A DNA stretch of 64,000 bases from Alcanivorax nanhaiticus (GCF_000756665.1 NZ_ARXV01000016.1:34959-98958), one strand, 5' to 3'. Positions 36,771 to 45,213 are shown, counted from the stretch's first letter. The notes: generated from the letters alone by a model not told the origin. Translations and numbers: made by a program.

Positions 36771-36917
36771 TTAGGAGCGCCGCTTGAGGCGCGAACAAAC
36801 CAGTTTCGAGTTTCGAGAAGCGAGTTTCGAAAACCCAAACATCCAGCCCGGAAGGCTTTGAAGGAGTTTGACTTTCGCGACTCGAAACTCGTTACTCGTT
36901 ACTCGCTGGCGCTCCTA
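36771..36917. repeat. Heptamer inverted repeat, GAGTNNC type (copy A3), inside REP-like arms
   Basis: The inner arms are GAGTTTC, GAGAAGC, GAGTTTC on the left and GCGACTC, GAAACTC, GTTACTC, GTTACTC on the right, in 7-nt phase. Outside them, TAGGAGCGCC and GGCGCTCCTA form a further inverted pair that resembles a split REP sequence. It fills the convergent spacer between the cobC-type phosphatase gene and cobU. Confidence 0.85.
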
Positions 36918-36926
36918 TAGCAGGCG

Positions 36927-37451
36927 CTACGGCTCGCCTTTGAGCGTCTGGGCAATCCCGGCAACGGTTAACAATACCTTGTCACACCGCCGGGCCAGGG
37001 ACTGGTTCAACCAGCCCAGTTCATCGGCAAAACGTCGGGTGAGCGGGTCCATGCCAATCGTCCCCAGCCCCACTTCATTGCTGACAATCACCACCAGCCC
37101 CGGATAGCTCACCAACGCCGACAGGAAATTGTCGCGCTCGCGGGCAAACACACTGTCACCAGCGTGCAGCAGGTTGCTCACCCACAGACTCATGCAATCT
37201 ATCAGCAGCGTCGGCGGCGGATTCATCAATGCCTTGCTACGCAGCACGCCGCCCAGTGACAGCGGCTCTTCCTCCAGCCACCATTGCGGCGGGCGGCGCA
37301 TCTTGTGCACCCGCACCCGCTCCTGCATTTCCGCATCGCCAATGGTCGCTGTGGCCACATACACCACCGGGCCACCCTGGTCTTGTGCCAACCGTTCAGC
37401 CTGCTCACTCTTGCCCGAACGAATTCCACCCAGCACCAACGTTGCGGTCAT
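36927..37451 (-). CDS. cobU: Adenosylcobinamide kinase / guanylyltransferase
   Basis: Protein of 174 residues with P-loop LVLGGIRSGKSEQAE at the N-terminus, VVYVATATIGDAEMQERVRVHKMRR and VSNEVGLG, all diagnostic of CobU/CobP. It phosphorylates adenosylcobinamide and transfers GMP to give adenosyl-GDP-cobinamide, the substrate of CobS. Its start overlaps the stop of the PhnA gene (TAATG), so it is probably cotranscribed with that gene and not with cobT. Confidence 0.95.
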   Translation of the reverse strand: MTATLVLGGIRSGKSEQAERLAQDQGGPVVYVATATIGDAEMQERVRVHKMRRPPQWWLEEEPLSLGGVLRSKALMNPPPTLLIDCMSLWVSNLLHAGDSVFARERDNFLSALVSYPGLVVIVSNEVGLGTIGMDPLTRRFADELGWLNQSLARRCDKVLLTVAGIAQTLKGEP

Positions 37452-38029
37452 TAATTCTTCTTCACAAACTGGGTAAGAATCACGATACGCTGCCCTTCCA
37501 CCCGGCCTTCAATCTGCTCCGGGTTGTCATGTACCAGTGAAATATTGCGTACCGCCGTACCGCGCTTGGCGGTAAAATTGGCGCCCTTCACATTCAGATC
37601 CTTGATCAGCGTGACAGAATCGCCGGCTTCCAGCACGGCCCCATTACTGTCACGATGCTGAACACCCTGCTCTTCCACGGCACCTTCGCCGGTAGCCTGG
37701 GCCCACTCAAGCACATCCTCTTCCAGATACAGCATATCGAGCAGATCCTGCGGCCAGCCCTCGGCGCGCAGTCGAGTGAGCATCCGCCATGCCAGCACCT
37801 GAACGGCCGGCTGTTGGCTCCACATGCTGTCATTCAGGCAGCGCCAATGGTTCGCGTCCTCATTGCCCGGGTTATCAATCTGGTACTGGCAGGCCTCACA
37901 CAACAAGGCGGATTGTTCCGCAGTTCCATCCGATGTTGGCGGTACCGGATACACGCTCAGGCCGCTGGCCGCACCACATAATTCGCACTTGGAGTCAGCA
38001 CGAGCCAACAGCGCAGATTCAAGAGTCAT
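37451..38029 (-). CDS. PhnA-domain zinc-ribbon protein
   Basis: Protein of 192 residues with an N-terminal zinc ribbon formed by CELC (about 15-18) and CEAC (about 44-47) and the C-terminal PhnA/YjdM barrel (GDSVTLIKDLNVKGANFTAKRGTAVRNISL). The middle (about 60-115) is a helical linker typical of the longer PhnA proteins. Despite the name, no phosphonate genes are nearby, and the role of this family is not established. TAATG overlap with cobU suggests translational coupling. Confidence 0.9.
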   Translation of the reverse strand: MTLESALLARADSKCELCGAASGLSVYPVPPTSDGTAEQSALLCEACQYQIDNPGNEDANHWRCLNDSMWSQQPAVQVLAWRMLTRLRAEGWPQDLLDMLYLEEDVLEWAQATGEGAVEEQGVQHRDSNGAVLEAGDSVTLIKDLNVKGANFTAKRGTAVRNISLVHDNPEQIEGRVEGQRIVILTQFVKKN

Positions 38030-38074
38030 AATACAAATCCTTTAAGCTTTAGAAGCGAATGAGGCAAGAAGTTA

Positions 38075-38599
38075 TCAGATCGCCGAATAAAGACGCGAAA
38101 CACACTCCATTACATAAACGGTTTCCCTGTCTCGATAATCACCCCCGCGATAGCTCGGCGGTTCGGCAAAGGTATAAGTAATCGCCTGAATGGGCAGGTG
38201 AATCTGTTCATCAGCGGCAACCGAATACATGTGTTCTTCATCCCGACGATCTCCGCTGCCACTCACTCCGGAAACGAGTCGCCGATACTCGACAGGAAAC
38301 ACTACGAGCCCCTCACCTCCTCGATTCTGAACATAGCTTCCCGCACCATAAAACAACCATCCATGCTGCTGCTCCTTGGGGAAAAGCAGCACCCCAACCT
38401 GATAGCTGTCACAATCACTCACCTGGTAGACCATGGGAAAGAAACGCCCAGCCCCCAGACACAGAGCAGGAACAACGAAAACAGATGCCGCCATGGCGAC
38501 CCACTTTTTCTTGCGCAAAAAGAAAATAATAGCGCCCCAGAAAAGCGCCATTGATGCAGCAATGGCAAGCAAGAAGAACGTCATAGACGAAACAATCAT
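38075..38599 (-). CDS. Hypothetical membrane protein
   Basis: Protein of 174 residues with two N-terminal membrane segments (residues 5-28 and 33-55) and a mostly hydrophilic C-terminal part with no recognised motif. Two Cys occur at about 63 and 167. The surrounding DNA is less GC-rich than its neighbours (many AT-rich codons), which may mean recent acquisition. It lies between moeA and the PhnA gene and is not obviously part of either. I do not recognise it. Confidence 0.6.
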   Translation of the reverse strand: MIVSSMTFFLLAIAASMALFWGAIIFFLRKKKWVAMAASVFVVPALCLGAGRFFPMVYQVSDCDSYQVGVLLFPKEQQHGWLFYGAGSYVQNRGGEGLVVFPVEYRRLVSGVSGSGDRRDEEHMYSVAADEQIHLPIQAITYTFAEPPSYRGGDYRDRETVYVMECVSRLYSAI

Positions 38600-38611
38600 T
38601 CCATTGAACCT

Positions 38612-39844
38612 TTAAAGCAAATCGGCAAAGGAGAAATAATCCAGCTCATCTCCGGGAAAGACTGTTTCATTCACAGGCACCACCGCAAGACCATCTGCCC
38701 AGACAGCGGAACTGAGCATTCCCGAGCTCTGATTGGGGTGTTTTTCCAACACCAGCGATTGCTGGCCGGGAACACACCGCACTCGCAGGTATTCCTGTCG
38801 CTTACCGGGCTTGCTGATGGAAAACTTCGCCGGCAAAGGCACAGGTTCCGGAAGTACCTTTTCCAGACCGCAAGCACGTCGCAGGGTTGGCAGTACCAGC
38901 ATTAGATAGCACACCAATACCGCAGAGGGGTTGCCGGGCAAACCGAAGAACGGCAATCCGTCCACTTCACCAAAGGTAAAAGGCTTACCGGGCTTGATCG
39001 CAAGGCGCCAGAAATCCAGTCTGCCGTGTGTCTCAAGCACTGCTCGCAGGTGATCCTCTTCCCCAACCGAAACGCCACCGGTAGAAATAATCACGTCAGG
39101 GCGCTGCTGAGGATCAGTCAGATAACGCGTCAGTGCATTGCGGATTAATTCGGGGGCATCCGGCAGATGCTCCCGCAGCACATTCGGGAAGCCACTCTGG
39201 ATCAGCAGCTGCTCCAGCTGGGGGCCATTACTGTCGTAAATCTTGCCCGGCTGCGGTGCCTCTTCCGGCTTCTGAAGCTCATCGCCCGTGGTCAGTACGA
39301 GAATACGTGGCGCATTGATGGTCACGCGGGATTCGCCCACTGACGCGATCAGCCCCACCGCTTGCGGAGTTAATCGCTCTCCTCGCTCAATGACCGCATC
39401 ATTGCGACGGGCATCCTGACCGGCGGGACGGATATTATCACCAGCCTTGACGCTGTCCTTACCCGGCAAGCGCACACGGCCATCCGCAATTTCACAGTCT
39501 TCCTGCATCAGCACGGTGTCAGCACCCGACGGTACCGGCGCACCCGTAAAAATCCGTGCCACCTGGCCGGGCATCAAGGTAGCAGGCGGGTCACCCGCCG
39601 CTACACGCAAATGCATCGGCAGCGTTAGCCCGGGCTCATCCAGATCGTCATAGCGCAATGCCACACCATCCACCGCCGCATTATCGAAGGCCGGCACGTC
39701 TACACGGGCCTGCACCGGGCTTGCCAAATATTGTCCTCGGGCGTCATTCAGGGAAATATCCTGAACCGCCTTAAATGGCTTGGCTGCCGCCAGAAGCCGC
39801 TCGAGGGCCTCGGCCACGGGCATTAGCGGGCGCGGCGCACTCAC
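38612..39844 (-). CDS. moeA: Molybdopterin molybdenumtransferase
   Basis: Protein of 410 residues that inserts molybdate into adenylated molybdopterin. AFDNAAVDGVALRYDD, IFTGAPVPSGADTVLMQED, TGDELQKPEE, STGGVSVGEEDHL and FGLPGNPSAVLVCY are the family landmarks in order. It overlaps the end of moaB by 4 nt, so moaB-moeA is an operon. Confidence 0.97.
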   Translation of the reverse strand: MSAPRPLMPVAEALERLLAAAKPFKAVQDISLNDARGQYLASPVQARVDVPAFDNAAVDGVALRYDDLDEPGLTLPMHLRVAAGDPPATLMPGQVARIFTGAPVPSGADTVLMQEDCEIADGRVRLPGKDSVKAGDNIRPAGQDARRNDAVIERGERLTPQAVGLIASVGESRVTINAPRILVLTTGDELQKPEEAPQPGKIYDSNGPQLEQLLIQSGFPNVLREHLPDAPELIRNALTRYLTDPQQRPDVIISTGGVSVGEEDHLRAVLETHGRLDFWRLAIKPGKPFTFGEVDGLPFFGLPGNPSAVLVCYLMLVLPTLRRACGLEKVLPEPVPLPAKFSISKPGKRQEYLRVRCVPGQQSLVLEKHPNQSSGMLSSAVWADGLAVVPVNETVFPGDELDYFSFADLL

Positions 39845-40353
39845 CGTCTGACCTGCCCGACAAAATTACAGGGACGATGCCGGGCGTCCAGCTGCTCCTG
39901 AATGATGCGATCCCAACCAGTAGCACAGGCATTATTGGAGCCCGGCAGACAAAAAATCACCGTACGGTTGGCCAACCCGGCAAGGCAACGGGACTGTACC
40001 GTGGAGGTACCGATGTCCTCCACACTGACCTGACGAAACAACTCCCCAAACCCTTCGATATGCTTGTCGAACAGTACCGACAACGCTTCCGGGGTAGAGT
40101 CTCGGCCCGAAAAACCGGTACCGCCAGTGGTCAAGATTCCCTGCACTTCCTCATCGGCAATCCAGTCCGACACCACCTTGCGCAGCTGGTAAACGTCATC
40201 TTTGACAATCTGCCGTCTCACCAAACGGTGCCCTGCACCCTCCAGTCGAGCGACCAGTAAATCACCGGAGGTATCCGTTTCCGGGGTACGGGTGTCACTG
40301 ACGGTAAGCACCGCCAGGGCCAGTGGCTCGAATTGCGCCGCAGGCTTGGTCAT
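39841..40353 (-). CDS. moaB: Molybdenum cofactor biosynthesis protein MoaB/MogA type
   Basis: Protein of 170 residues that adenylates molybdopterin before molybdenum insertion. LAVLTVSDTRTPETDTSGD, ILTTGGTGFSGRDSTPEAL and FCLPGSNNACATGWD match MoaB/MogA. AAGGAGA precedes the ATG. It partners with moeA directly downstream (4-nt overlap) and with moaA at 22 kb. Confidence 0.95.
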   Translation of the reverse strand: MTKPAAQFEPLALAVLTVSDTRTPETDTSGDLLVARLEGAGHRLVRRQIVKDDVYQLRKVVSDWIADEEVQGILTTGGTGFSGRDSTPEALSVLFDKHIEGFGELFRQVSVEDIGTSTVQSRCLAGLANRTVIFCLPGSNNACATGWDRIIQEQLDARHRPCNFVGQVRR

Positions 40354-40507
40354 ATCAGGTCTCCTTGTTATCGCTCTGATACTAACACGGCAACTGCCCG
40401 GCGGCTGGGCAGAACAGCACGAATTGACCGTGGCCGACAGCCCCCTGTTCTGTCTGGCACAGCAGGGGTAAATTCAATCTATACATTATGTTTATCCGGA
40501 GAACGAC

Positions 40508-41881
40508 ATGAATCGTATGGAAAGCGCCCAGCAAGAGGCTAACCTGCTCCCCCGCATGCCCCAGCGTCACCTGGAAGATATCCCCGGTGATTATGGCTGG
40601 CCACTGCTAGGCGAGACGATTCCGTTCCTCAAGGACTACCACAAGCTGGTGACCGACCGGGCGAAAAAGTATGGCCTGGTATTCAAGGGCTCGGTCCTGT
40701 TCCAGCGCGGCGTGACCCTGCTCGGCCCGGAAGCCAACGAGTTTGTGCTCAAGGATCCGGATCACGTGTTTTCCAGCCGTGCCGCCTGGAACCCGATTCT
40801 GGAAAAGCTGTTCACCGACGGCCTGATGTTGCGGGATTTTGCCGACCACAAGTTCCACCGCCGCATCATGCAACAGGCGTTCAAGAAGCCCGCGCTGGCC
40901 AGCTATCTGGATCGCATGAATGCGCACATCGGCAACGAGATTCAGCACTGGCCCACCGGCACGGAGATCAAGTTTCTCGACCACATCAAGACACTACTGC
41001 TGGACGTAGGCGCGCAGATTTTCTTTGGTCTGGAAATGGGCCCGGAATCGGACAAGGTCAACCAGTCCTTTATCGACGCCACCGAAGCATCACTGGCGGT
41101 TCTGCGGGTCGAGATCCCTGGCACCCTCTGGTACCGCGGCATGAAGGGACGCCGCTACCTGGAAAACTTTGTCACCGGCCTGATTCCGGAAAAGCGCAAC
41201 AGCGACCAGAGCGACTTTTTCAGCGAGTTGTGCAAGGCCGCCGACGAGGAAGGCGGGCTCAGTGACCGCGATGTGATGAACCACATGATCTTCCTGTTGT
41301 TCGCTGCCCACGACACCACTACCAGCACTCTATGTTCGGTCATCTACATGCTCGCGAAACATCCGGAGTGGCAGGACATTCTGTTCGAAGAAATGCAGTC
41401 TCTGGATAAGGATGCCCTGGACTATGATGACCTGGGCAAACTGGAAAAAACCGGATGGATATTCAAGGAAACTCTACGCATGCGTCCGCCGCTGACCACC
41501 TTCCCGCGCCGTACCGTTAAGGACGTGACCTTCCAGGGCTATACCCTGCCACGCAACACCCTGGTGAACGTATCCACACTCTATACCCACTACATGGAAG
41601 AGTACTGGAGCCACCCGCACAGGTTTGATCCGGAACGCTTCAGCGACGAACGCGCCGAGCACAAACAGCACTTCTATCAGTGGCTCCCCTTCGGCGGCGG
41701 CCACCATAAATGCCTGGGCTTGAACTTCGCCGAACTGCAGACCAAGACCTTCCTGTTCCATTTCCTGAAACAGTACAAGGTCAGCGTCAAACCCGGCTAC
41801 GAAGTCCCCACCCAGCAAGTCCCACTGATCATGCCGAAGGACGGGTTGCCGGTAACGATCGAGAAACGAGTTGCAAGTTAA
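40508..41881 (+). CDS. Cytochrome P450, CYP51/CYP26/CYP120-like rather than CYP153
   Basis: Soluble P450 of 457 residues. PGDYGWPLLGETIPFLKD at the N-terminus, I-helix FAAHDTTTS with the acid-alcohol pair, K-helix ETLRMRP (ExxR) and heme-binding FGGGHHKCLG with Cys402 are present. The HHKC loop and PLLGET N-terminus resemble retinoid/sterol-hydroxylase-type families rather than the alkane hydroxylase CYP153. No ferredoxin or reductase is adjacent. GGAGA lies before the ATG. The last codons and stop lie inside a heptamer repeat, so the EKRVAS tail is repeat-encoded. Substrate unknown; a terpenoid, sterol or fatty acid are possibilities. Confidence 0.92.
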   Translation: MNRMESAQQEANLLPRMPQRHLEDIPGDYGWPLLGETIPFLKDYHKLVTDRAKKYGLVFKGSVLFQRGVTLLGPEANEFVLKDPDHVFSSRAAWNPILEKLFTDGLMLRDFADHKFHRRIMQQAFKKPALASYLDRMNAHIGNEIQHWPTGTEIKFLDHIKTLLLDVGAQIFFGLEMGPESDKVNQSFIDATEASLAVLRVEIPGTLWYRGMKGRRYLENFVTGLIPEKRNSDQSDFFSELCKAADEEGGLSDRDVMNHMIFLLFAAHDTTTSTLCSVIYMLAKHPEWQDILFEEMQSLDKDALDYDDLGKLEKTGWIFKETLRMRPPLTTFPRRTVKDVTFQGYTLPRNTLVNVSTLYTHYMEEYWSHPHRFDPERFSDERAEHKQHFYQWLPFGGGHHKCLGLNFAELQTKTFLFHFLKQYKVSVKPGYEVPTQQVPLIMPKDGLPVTIEKRVAS

Positions 41882-42019
41882 AAGTTTCAAGTTGCAACGC
41901 GATCATCCCCGTCCTTCTTGAAACGCAAGAGGCCGCGCCCATAGGCTGGGCGCGGCCTCTTACCTTCAATAACCGTGAACCCTAATCCGCGTTGCAACTT
42001 GCCTCTTGCAACTTGCTCC
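41868..42019. repeat. Heptamer inverted repeat, AAGTNNC type (copy B2) with central GC hairpin
   Basis: The left arm (AAGTTAA, AAGTTTC, AAGTTGC) and right arm (GCAACTT, GCCTCTT, GCAACTT) flank a central perfect hairpin GAGGCCGCGCCC / GGGCGCGGCCTC at 41930-41960. The P450 stop lies in the left arm and the MscS stop directly after the right arm. The pair is convergent. Confidence 0.88.
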
Positions 42020-42850
42020 TCATGACTGCTGAAACAAATGCACATCCCGCTGCGGGAACGGGATGGTGATCCCTGCCTTGTCGAAGGCGTATTTCACCTG
42101 CTCGAACAAGCCGAAATACACCGGCCAGTAATCTTCCGAATTCACCCAGACACGAGTCAGCATATTGATGCTGCTGTCTGCGTGGGCAGAAACAAAGATA
42201 TTTGGCACAAAGGCACCATCGGTCAGAATACGGTCATCGCTATCAATCACCGATTGAATCGCCGCCCTTGCCTCTTCGATACTGTCTCCGTAACTGATAC
42301 CGAACTCGATATCGACCCGCCGCTGTGGCTCACAGAAAACATTCTTGATACAGCCATTGGACATCAACCCGTTGGGGATCACGATACGCTGGTTATCGTA
42401 GGTGATCAGGATGGTGGTGAAGATCTGGATATCATGCACCTTGCCCATGTGCCCCTGGGCTTCGATGATGTCACCCACCCGGTAGGGCTTGAAGAACAGG
42501 ATTAATACCCCGCCAGCCAGATTGCCCAGGCTACCCTGCAACGCCAGTCCCACAGCAAGGCCGATGGCACCCAGCATGGCAATAAAGGAGGTCGTTTCGA
42601 TCCCCACCATACCGGCTACGGCTACCAGCAGCAGGATCTTCAGTAACACATCCACCAAACTGGTAAGAAACTTCTGCAAAGACGTATCGATGGCCTGATG
42701 CCCCAACACCTTGCCCAGCCCCTTACCAATTCGTTTGATGATCCAGAAACCGACAATCAGGGTAATGATCGCCAGCACCACCTTGGGCAGATAGGTCATA
42801 CCCAGCTCAATCGCCTTATCCAGATAAGGCTGGATCTGTTCCATTTCCAT
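42020..42850 (-). CDS. mscS: Small-conductance mechanosensitive channel MscS
   Basis: Inner-membrane protein of 276 residues, near the E. coli length. Three membrane helices include the pore helix AMLGAIGLAVGLALQGSLGNLAGG with its Gly/Ala packing. The beta domain has VGDIIEAQGHMGKVHDIQIF and the C-terminal alpha/beta domain reaches to the end. The ATG at 42850 is preceded by AAGGAAGG; an upstream start at 42871 is less well placed. Opens under hypo-osmotic tension. A shorter relative is encoded at 43677. Confidence 0.95.
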   Translation of the reverse strand: MEMEQIQPYLDKAIELGMTYLPKVVLAIITLIVGFWIIKRIGKGLGKVLGHQAIDTSLQKFLTSLVDVLLKILLLVAVAGMVGIETTSFIAMLGAIGLAVGLALQGSLGNLAGGVLILFFKPYRVGDIIEAQGHMGKVHDIQIFTTILITYDNQRIVIPNGLMSNGCIKNVFCEPQRRVDIEFGISYGDSIEEARAAIQSVIDSDDRILTDGAFVPNIFVSAHADSSINMLTRVWVNSEDYWPVYFGLFEQVKYAFDKAGITIPFPQRDVHLFQQS

Positions 42851-43028
42851 CGTTCCTTCCTTAGACGTCATATTTAAAGACCCCTAAAATAGCACTCCGG
42901 TGGTTACCGCAACCCCCCTCCCAGGTCTGAATTTGCAAATATTTTTACTTGTCTGGACATGCAGGCCGGCATGCAGGAAAGCTATACTGCCGCCACAGCC
43001 ACAAACCGATACAAGCCGACTGACTGCC

Positions 43029-43670
43029 ATGAAATATGCCATCCTGCCTGTTACCCAGTTCCAGCAGAACTGCTCCTTCCTGAAATGCGAAGCCACCAAC
43101 AAGGTGGCCATCGTCGATCCGGGCGGGGATCTGGACAAGATTCTCGAAGCCCTCAAGCAAGTAGGCGGAACCCCGGAAAAGATACTGGTGACCCATGCCC
43201 ATCTGGATCATGTGGGGGCCGTGGCTGAGCTGGCAGAGGCGTTGGGCCTGCCTATTGAGGGCCCGCACAAGGATGACCAGTTCTGGATCGACATGCTGCC
43301 CCAGCAGGCACAGATGATGGGGTTCCCCCCTTCAAAGCCGTTCACCCCGGATCGCTGGCTGAAAGATGGCGACAGCATCACTGTGGGTGACACACAGTTC
43401 GAAGTGCGCCATTGCCCCGGCCACACACCCGGCCATGTGGTGTTCTATCAACCGGAAAGCAAGCTGGTGGTGGTAGGTGATGTGCTATTCAACGGCTCCA
43501 TTGGCCGCACCGATTTTCCCAAGGGAGATTTCGACACCCTGATCAATGCCATCAAGGACAAGCTGCTGACACTGGATGACGATGTATCGTTCATCCCAGG
43601 CCACGGCCCCATGTCCACCATTGGCCATGAGCGACTCAACAACCCCTTTGTTTCTGGCAAGCACGGCTAA
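43029..43670 (+). CDS. Metallo-beta-lactamase-fold hydrolase, YcbL/glyoxalase II-like
   Basis: Protein of 213 residues from the ATG at 43029. The metal-binding THAHLDHVGA (HxHxDH) is present, with further ligands in HCPGHTPGHVVF, VGDVLF and FIPGHGP. Length and pattern match YcbL, a cytosolic type II glyoxalase-like hydrolase, with FPKGDFDTLINAI as a family feature. The frame is open upstream to 42900 but without homology. The next gene starts 6 nt later, so cotranscription with the small MscS-like protein is likely. Confidence 0.93.
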   Translation: MKYAILPVTQFQQNCSFLKCEATNKVAIVDPGGDLDKILEALKQVGGTPEKILVTHAHLDHVGAVAELAEALGLPIEGPHKDDQFWIDMLPQQAQMMGFPPSKPFTPDRWLKDGDSITVGDTQFEVRHCPGHTPGHVVFYQPESKLVVVGDVLFNGSIGRTDFPKGDFDTLINAIKDKLLTLDDDVSFIPGHGPMSTIGHERLNNPFVSGKHG

Positions 43671-43676
43671 CACACT

Positions 43677-44210
43677 ATGGAATCGATTGGCATGAAATGG
43701 CTGCTGACCGCAGTCATTCTGGTATTGGCCTGGGCACTTTCTGCATTGTTGCGTGGCATCACCACACGACTGGGACGTCGCCGAGAATACAGCCGGGCAC
43801 GCATCTTCCAGACCGCAGTGGTGATCAACACCGCCTGCCTGATAATCAGTCTGATTGCCACTGGGGTGTTGTGGGGGCTGAACGGTGATGGCCTGATGGT
43901 CTTTGCCACCTCACTGATGGCCCTGCTTGGTGTCGCCCTGTTTGCCAGCTGGTCCATGCTCAGCAATGCCACTGCCGCCATCATTCTGTTTTTCAGTGCG
44001 CCCTACCGGGTAGGGGACCGTATTCGTCTGCTGGACGGGGACAACACCGTCACCGGACAGATACGTCACATGGGCCTGATCTTTATCACCATTCAGGATG
44101 AGCTGGGGCATCGCTATACCCTGCCCAATAATCTGCTATTGCAAAAAACCGTGATCCGTCTGAAGAACGACACTTTGCCAAGAGATCAGAAACACATGCG
44201 GGCAGATTGA
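43677..44210 (+). CDS. Short MscS-family channel protein
   Basis: Protein of 177 residues with three hydrophobic segments (about 7-25, 47-70 and 75-110) and the MscS beta-domain sequence APYRVGDRIRLLDGDNTVTGQIRHMGLIFITIQ. The protein ends soon after the beta domain (NNLLLQKTVIRLKND), so the C-terminal cage domain of standard MscS is absent. This short form is a known variant class but its gating is less studied. It is 6 nt downstream of the YcbL-like gene. An alternative start is the Met at residue 6. Confidence 0.86.
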   Translation: MESIGMKWLLTAVILVLAWALSALLRGITTRLGRRREYSRARIFQTAVVINTACLIISLIATGVLWGLNGDGLMVFATSLMALLGVALFASWSMLSNATAAIILFFSAPYRVGDRIRLLDGDNTVTGQIRHMGLIFITIQDELGHRYTLPNNLLLQKTVIRLKNDTLPRDQKHMRAD

Positions 44211-44214
44211 GGGG

Positions 44215-44396
44215 GTGCAAGTTACAAATTGCAAGTTTCAACGCGGGCAAAGTTGATTTTCTCCTGAAATGTTAGAGGCCGCGCTCAGATGATGGGCGCG
44301 GCCTCCAAGCTTTAAGAGGCTGTAAAACGCTGTCGCGTTGCAACTTGAAACTTGAAAGTTGCTCCTCGCAGCTCGTAGCTCGTAGCTCGTAGCTGA
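44215..44396. repeat. Heptamer inverted repeat, AAGTNNC type (copy B3) plus GTAGCTC tandem
   Basis: The left arm has GCAAGTT, ACAAATT, GCAAGTT. The right arm has GCAACTT, GAAACTT, GAAAGTT and then a tandem of GCAGCTC and three GTAGCT(C/G) units in the same 7-nt phase. The interior holds a central hairpin GAGGCCGCGC / GCGCGGCCTC. Convergent genes lie on both sides, with the facing stop 4 nt beyond the right arm. Confidence 0.85.
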
Positions 44397-44399
44397 TTT

Positions 44400-45083
44400 T
44401 CACATCCGATACCCAAGACTCAGCATGTACTGCGTGCCTTCATAAGGAAAATCGGCGATAGCATCATTGAAATCTATCTCCACCGCCTGCTCGCGCACAA
44501 CAACCCCGAACTCCGCATTATTGGTCAGAGTAAAGATCAAGCCAGCCGAACCATAAGCGCCATACCCAAAACTGGTATCACGCTCATCACCGTTGATCAC
44601 GACGGTACTGCTGAGAGGCTGCGGCAGGGTGTCGGGCTTGTCCTGCTTCAAGGACGCGACCAGTAACATCGGCCCACCAGAGAGATAAACACGCGCATGC
44701 TGCCCTAACCGCACATCGCCATAAGCCCCCAGCAAGGTGCCAAACACCAGTAATTCATTATCCACCTTGATATTGATCGTGGTACCGCCGTCCACCACTC
44801 CGGAATAGCTGACCCGGTCATTCTGCCAGCTGATCAGCGCACCACCTTCATAGCCGTACCTGAAACGGTCACCGCCCAGGACCCGCTGCACGCCACCGGT
44901 AAACAAGGGTAGATCGTCATACTTCCCGTCCAGAGTCTCGCCATCCACCTGAATAGAGGTCTGCTCATCCTTCAGCATCAACTGCCCCATCTGCAAAAAA
45001 GCAAATTGCAGCGGCTCAGCCACAACGGGCTGCCATGGCAACAGGGAAAGCACGATGATCGCTCCGCTGATTCGTTGTCTCAT
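44400..45083 (-). CDS. Putative outer-membrane beta-barrel protein
   Basis: Protein of 227 residues with a signal peptide (LSLLPWQPVVA, cut before EPLQF). Alternating hydrophobic strands rich in Gly and Tyr (DRFRYGYEGGALISWQ, FGYGAYGSAGLIFTL) follow, and the protein ends MLSLGYRM. The C-terminal Met is unusual for a barrel, where Phe or Trp is the norm. No family recognised. It is divergent from the Kunitz lipoprotein gene, with 130 nt between the starts. Confidence 0.68.
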   Translation of the reverse strand: MRQRISGAIIVLSLLPWQPVVAEPLQFAFLQMGQLMLKDEQTSIQVDGETLDGKYDDLPLFTGGVQRVLGGDRFRYGYEGGALISWQNDRVSYSGVVDGGTTINIKVDNELLVFGTLLGAYGDVRLGQHARVYLSGGPMLLVASLKQDKPDTLPQPLSSTVVINGDERDTSFGYGAYGSAGLIFTLTNNAEFGVVVREQAVEIDFNDAIADFPYEGTQYMLSLGYRM

Positions 45084-45213
45084 GATCGCTTCTCTCTGGT
45101 TGTCTTTCCCGGAGCATAGCCCATCTTGAAGACAGGATGCAGGAACCGGTTACGACCCGCGCAAGAGTTCGGTAAAGTAGCCACATTGAACATGAACAGA
45201 GTAAGGACACATC

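Noticed and set aside
40394..40468. GC dyads upstream of the P450 gene as regulator sites
   Set aside because: TGCCC...GGGCA and CCCCTG...CAGGGG palindromes are visible but do not resemble any operator I know, and no regulator is adjacent.
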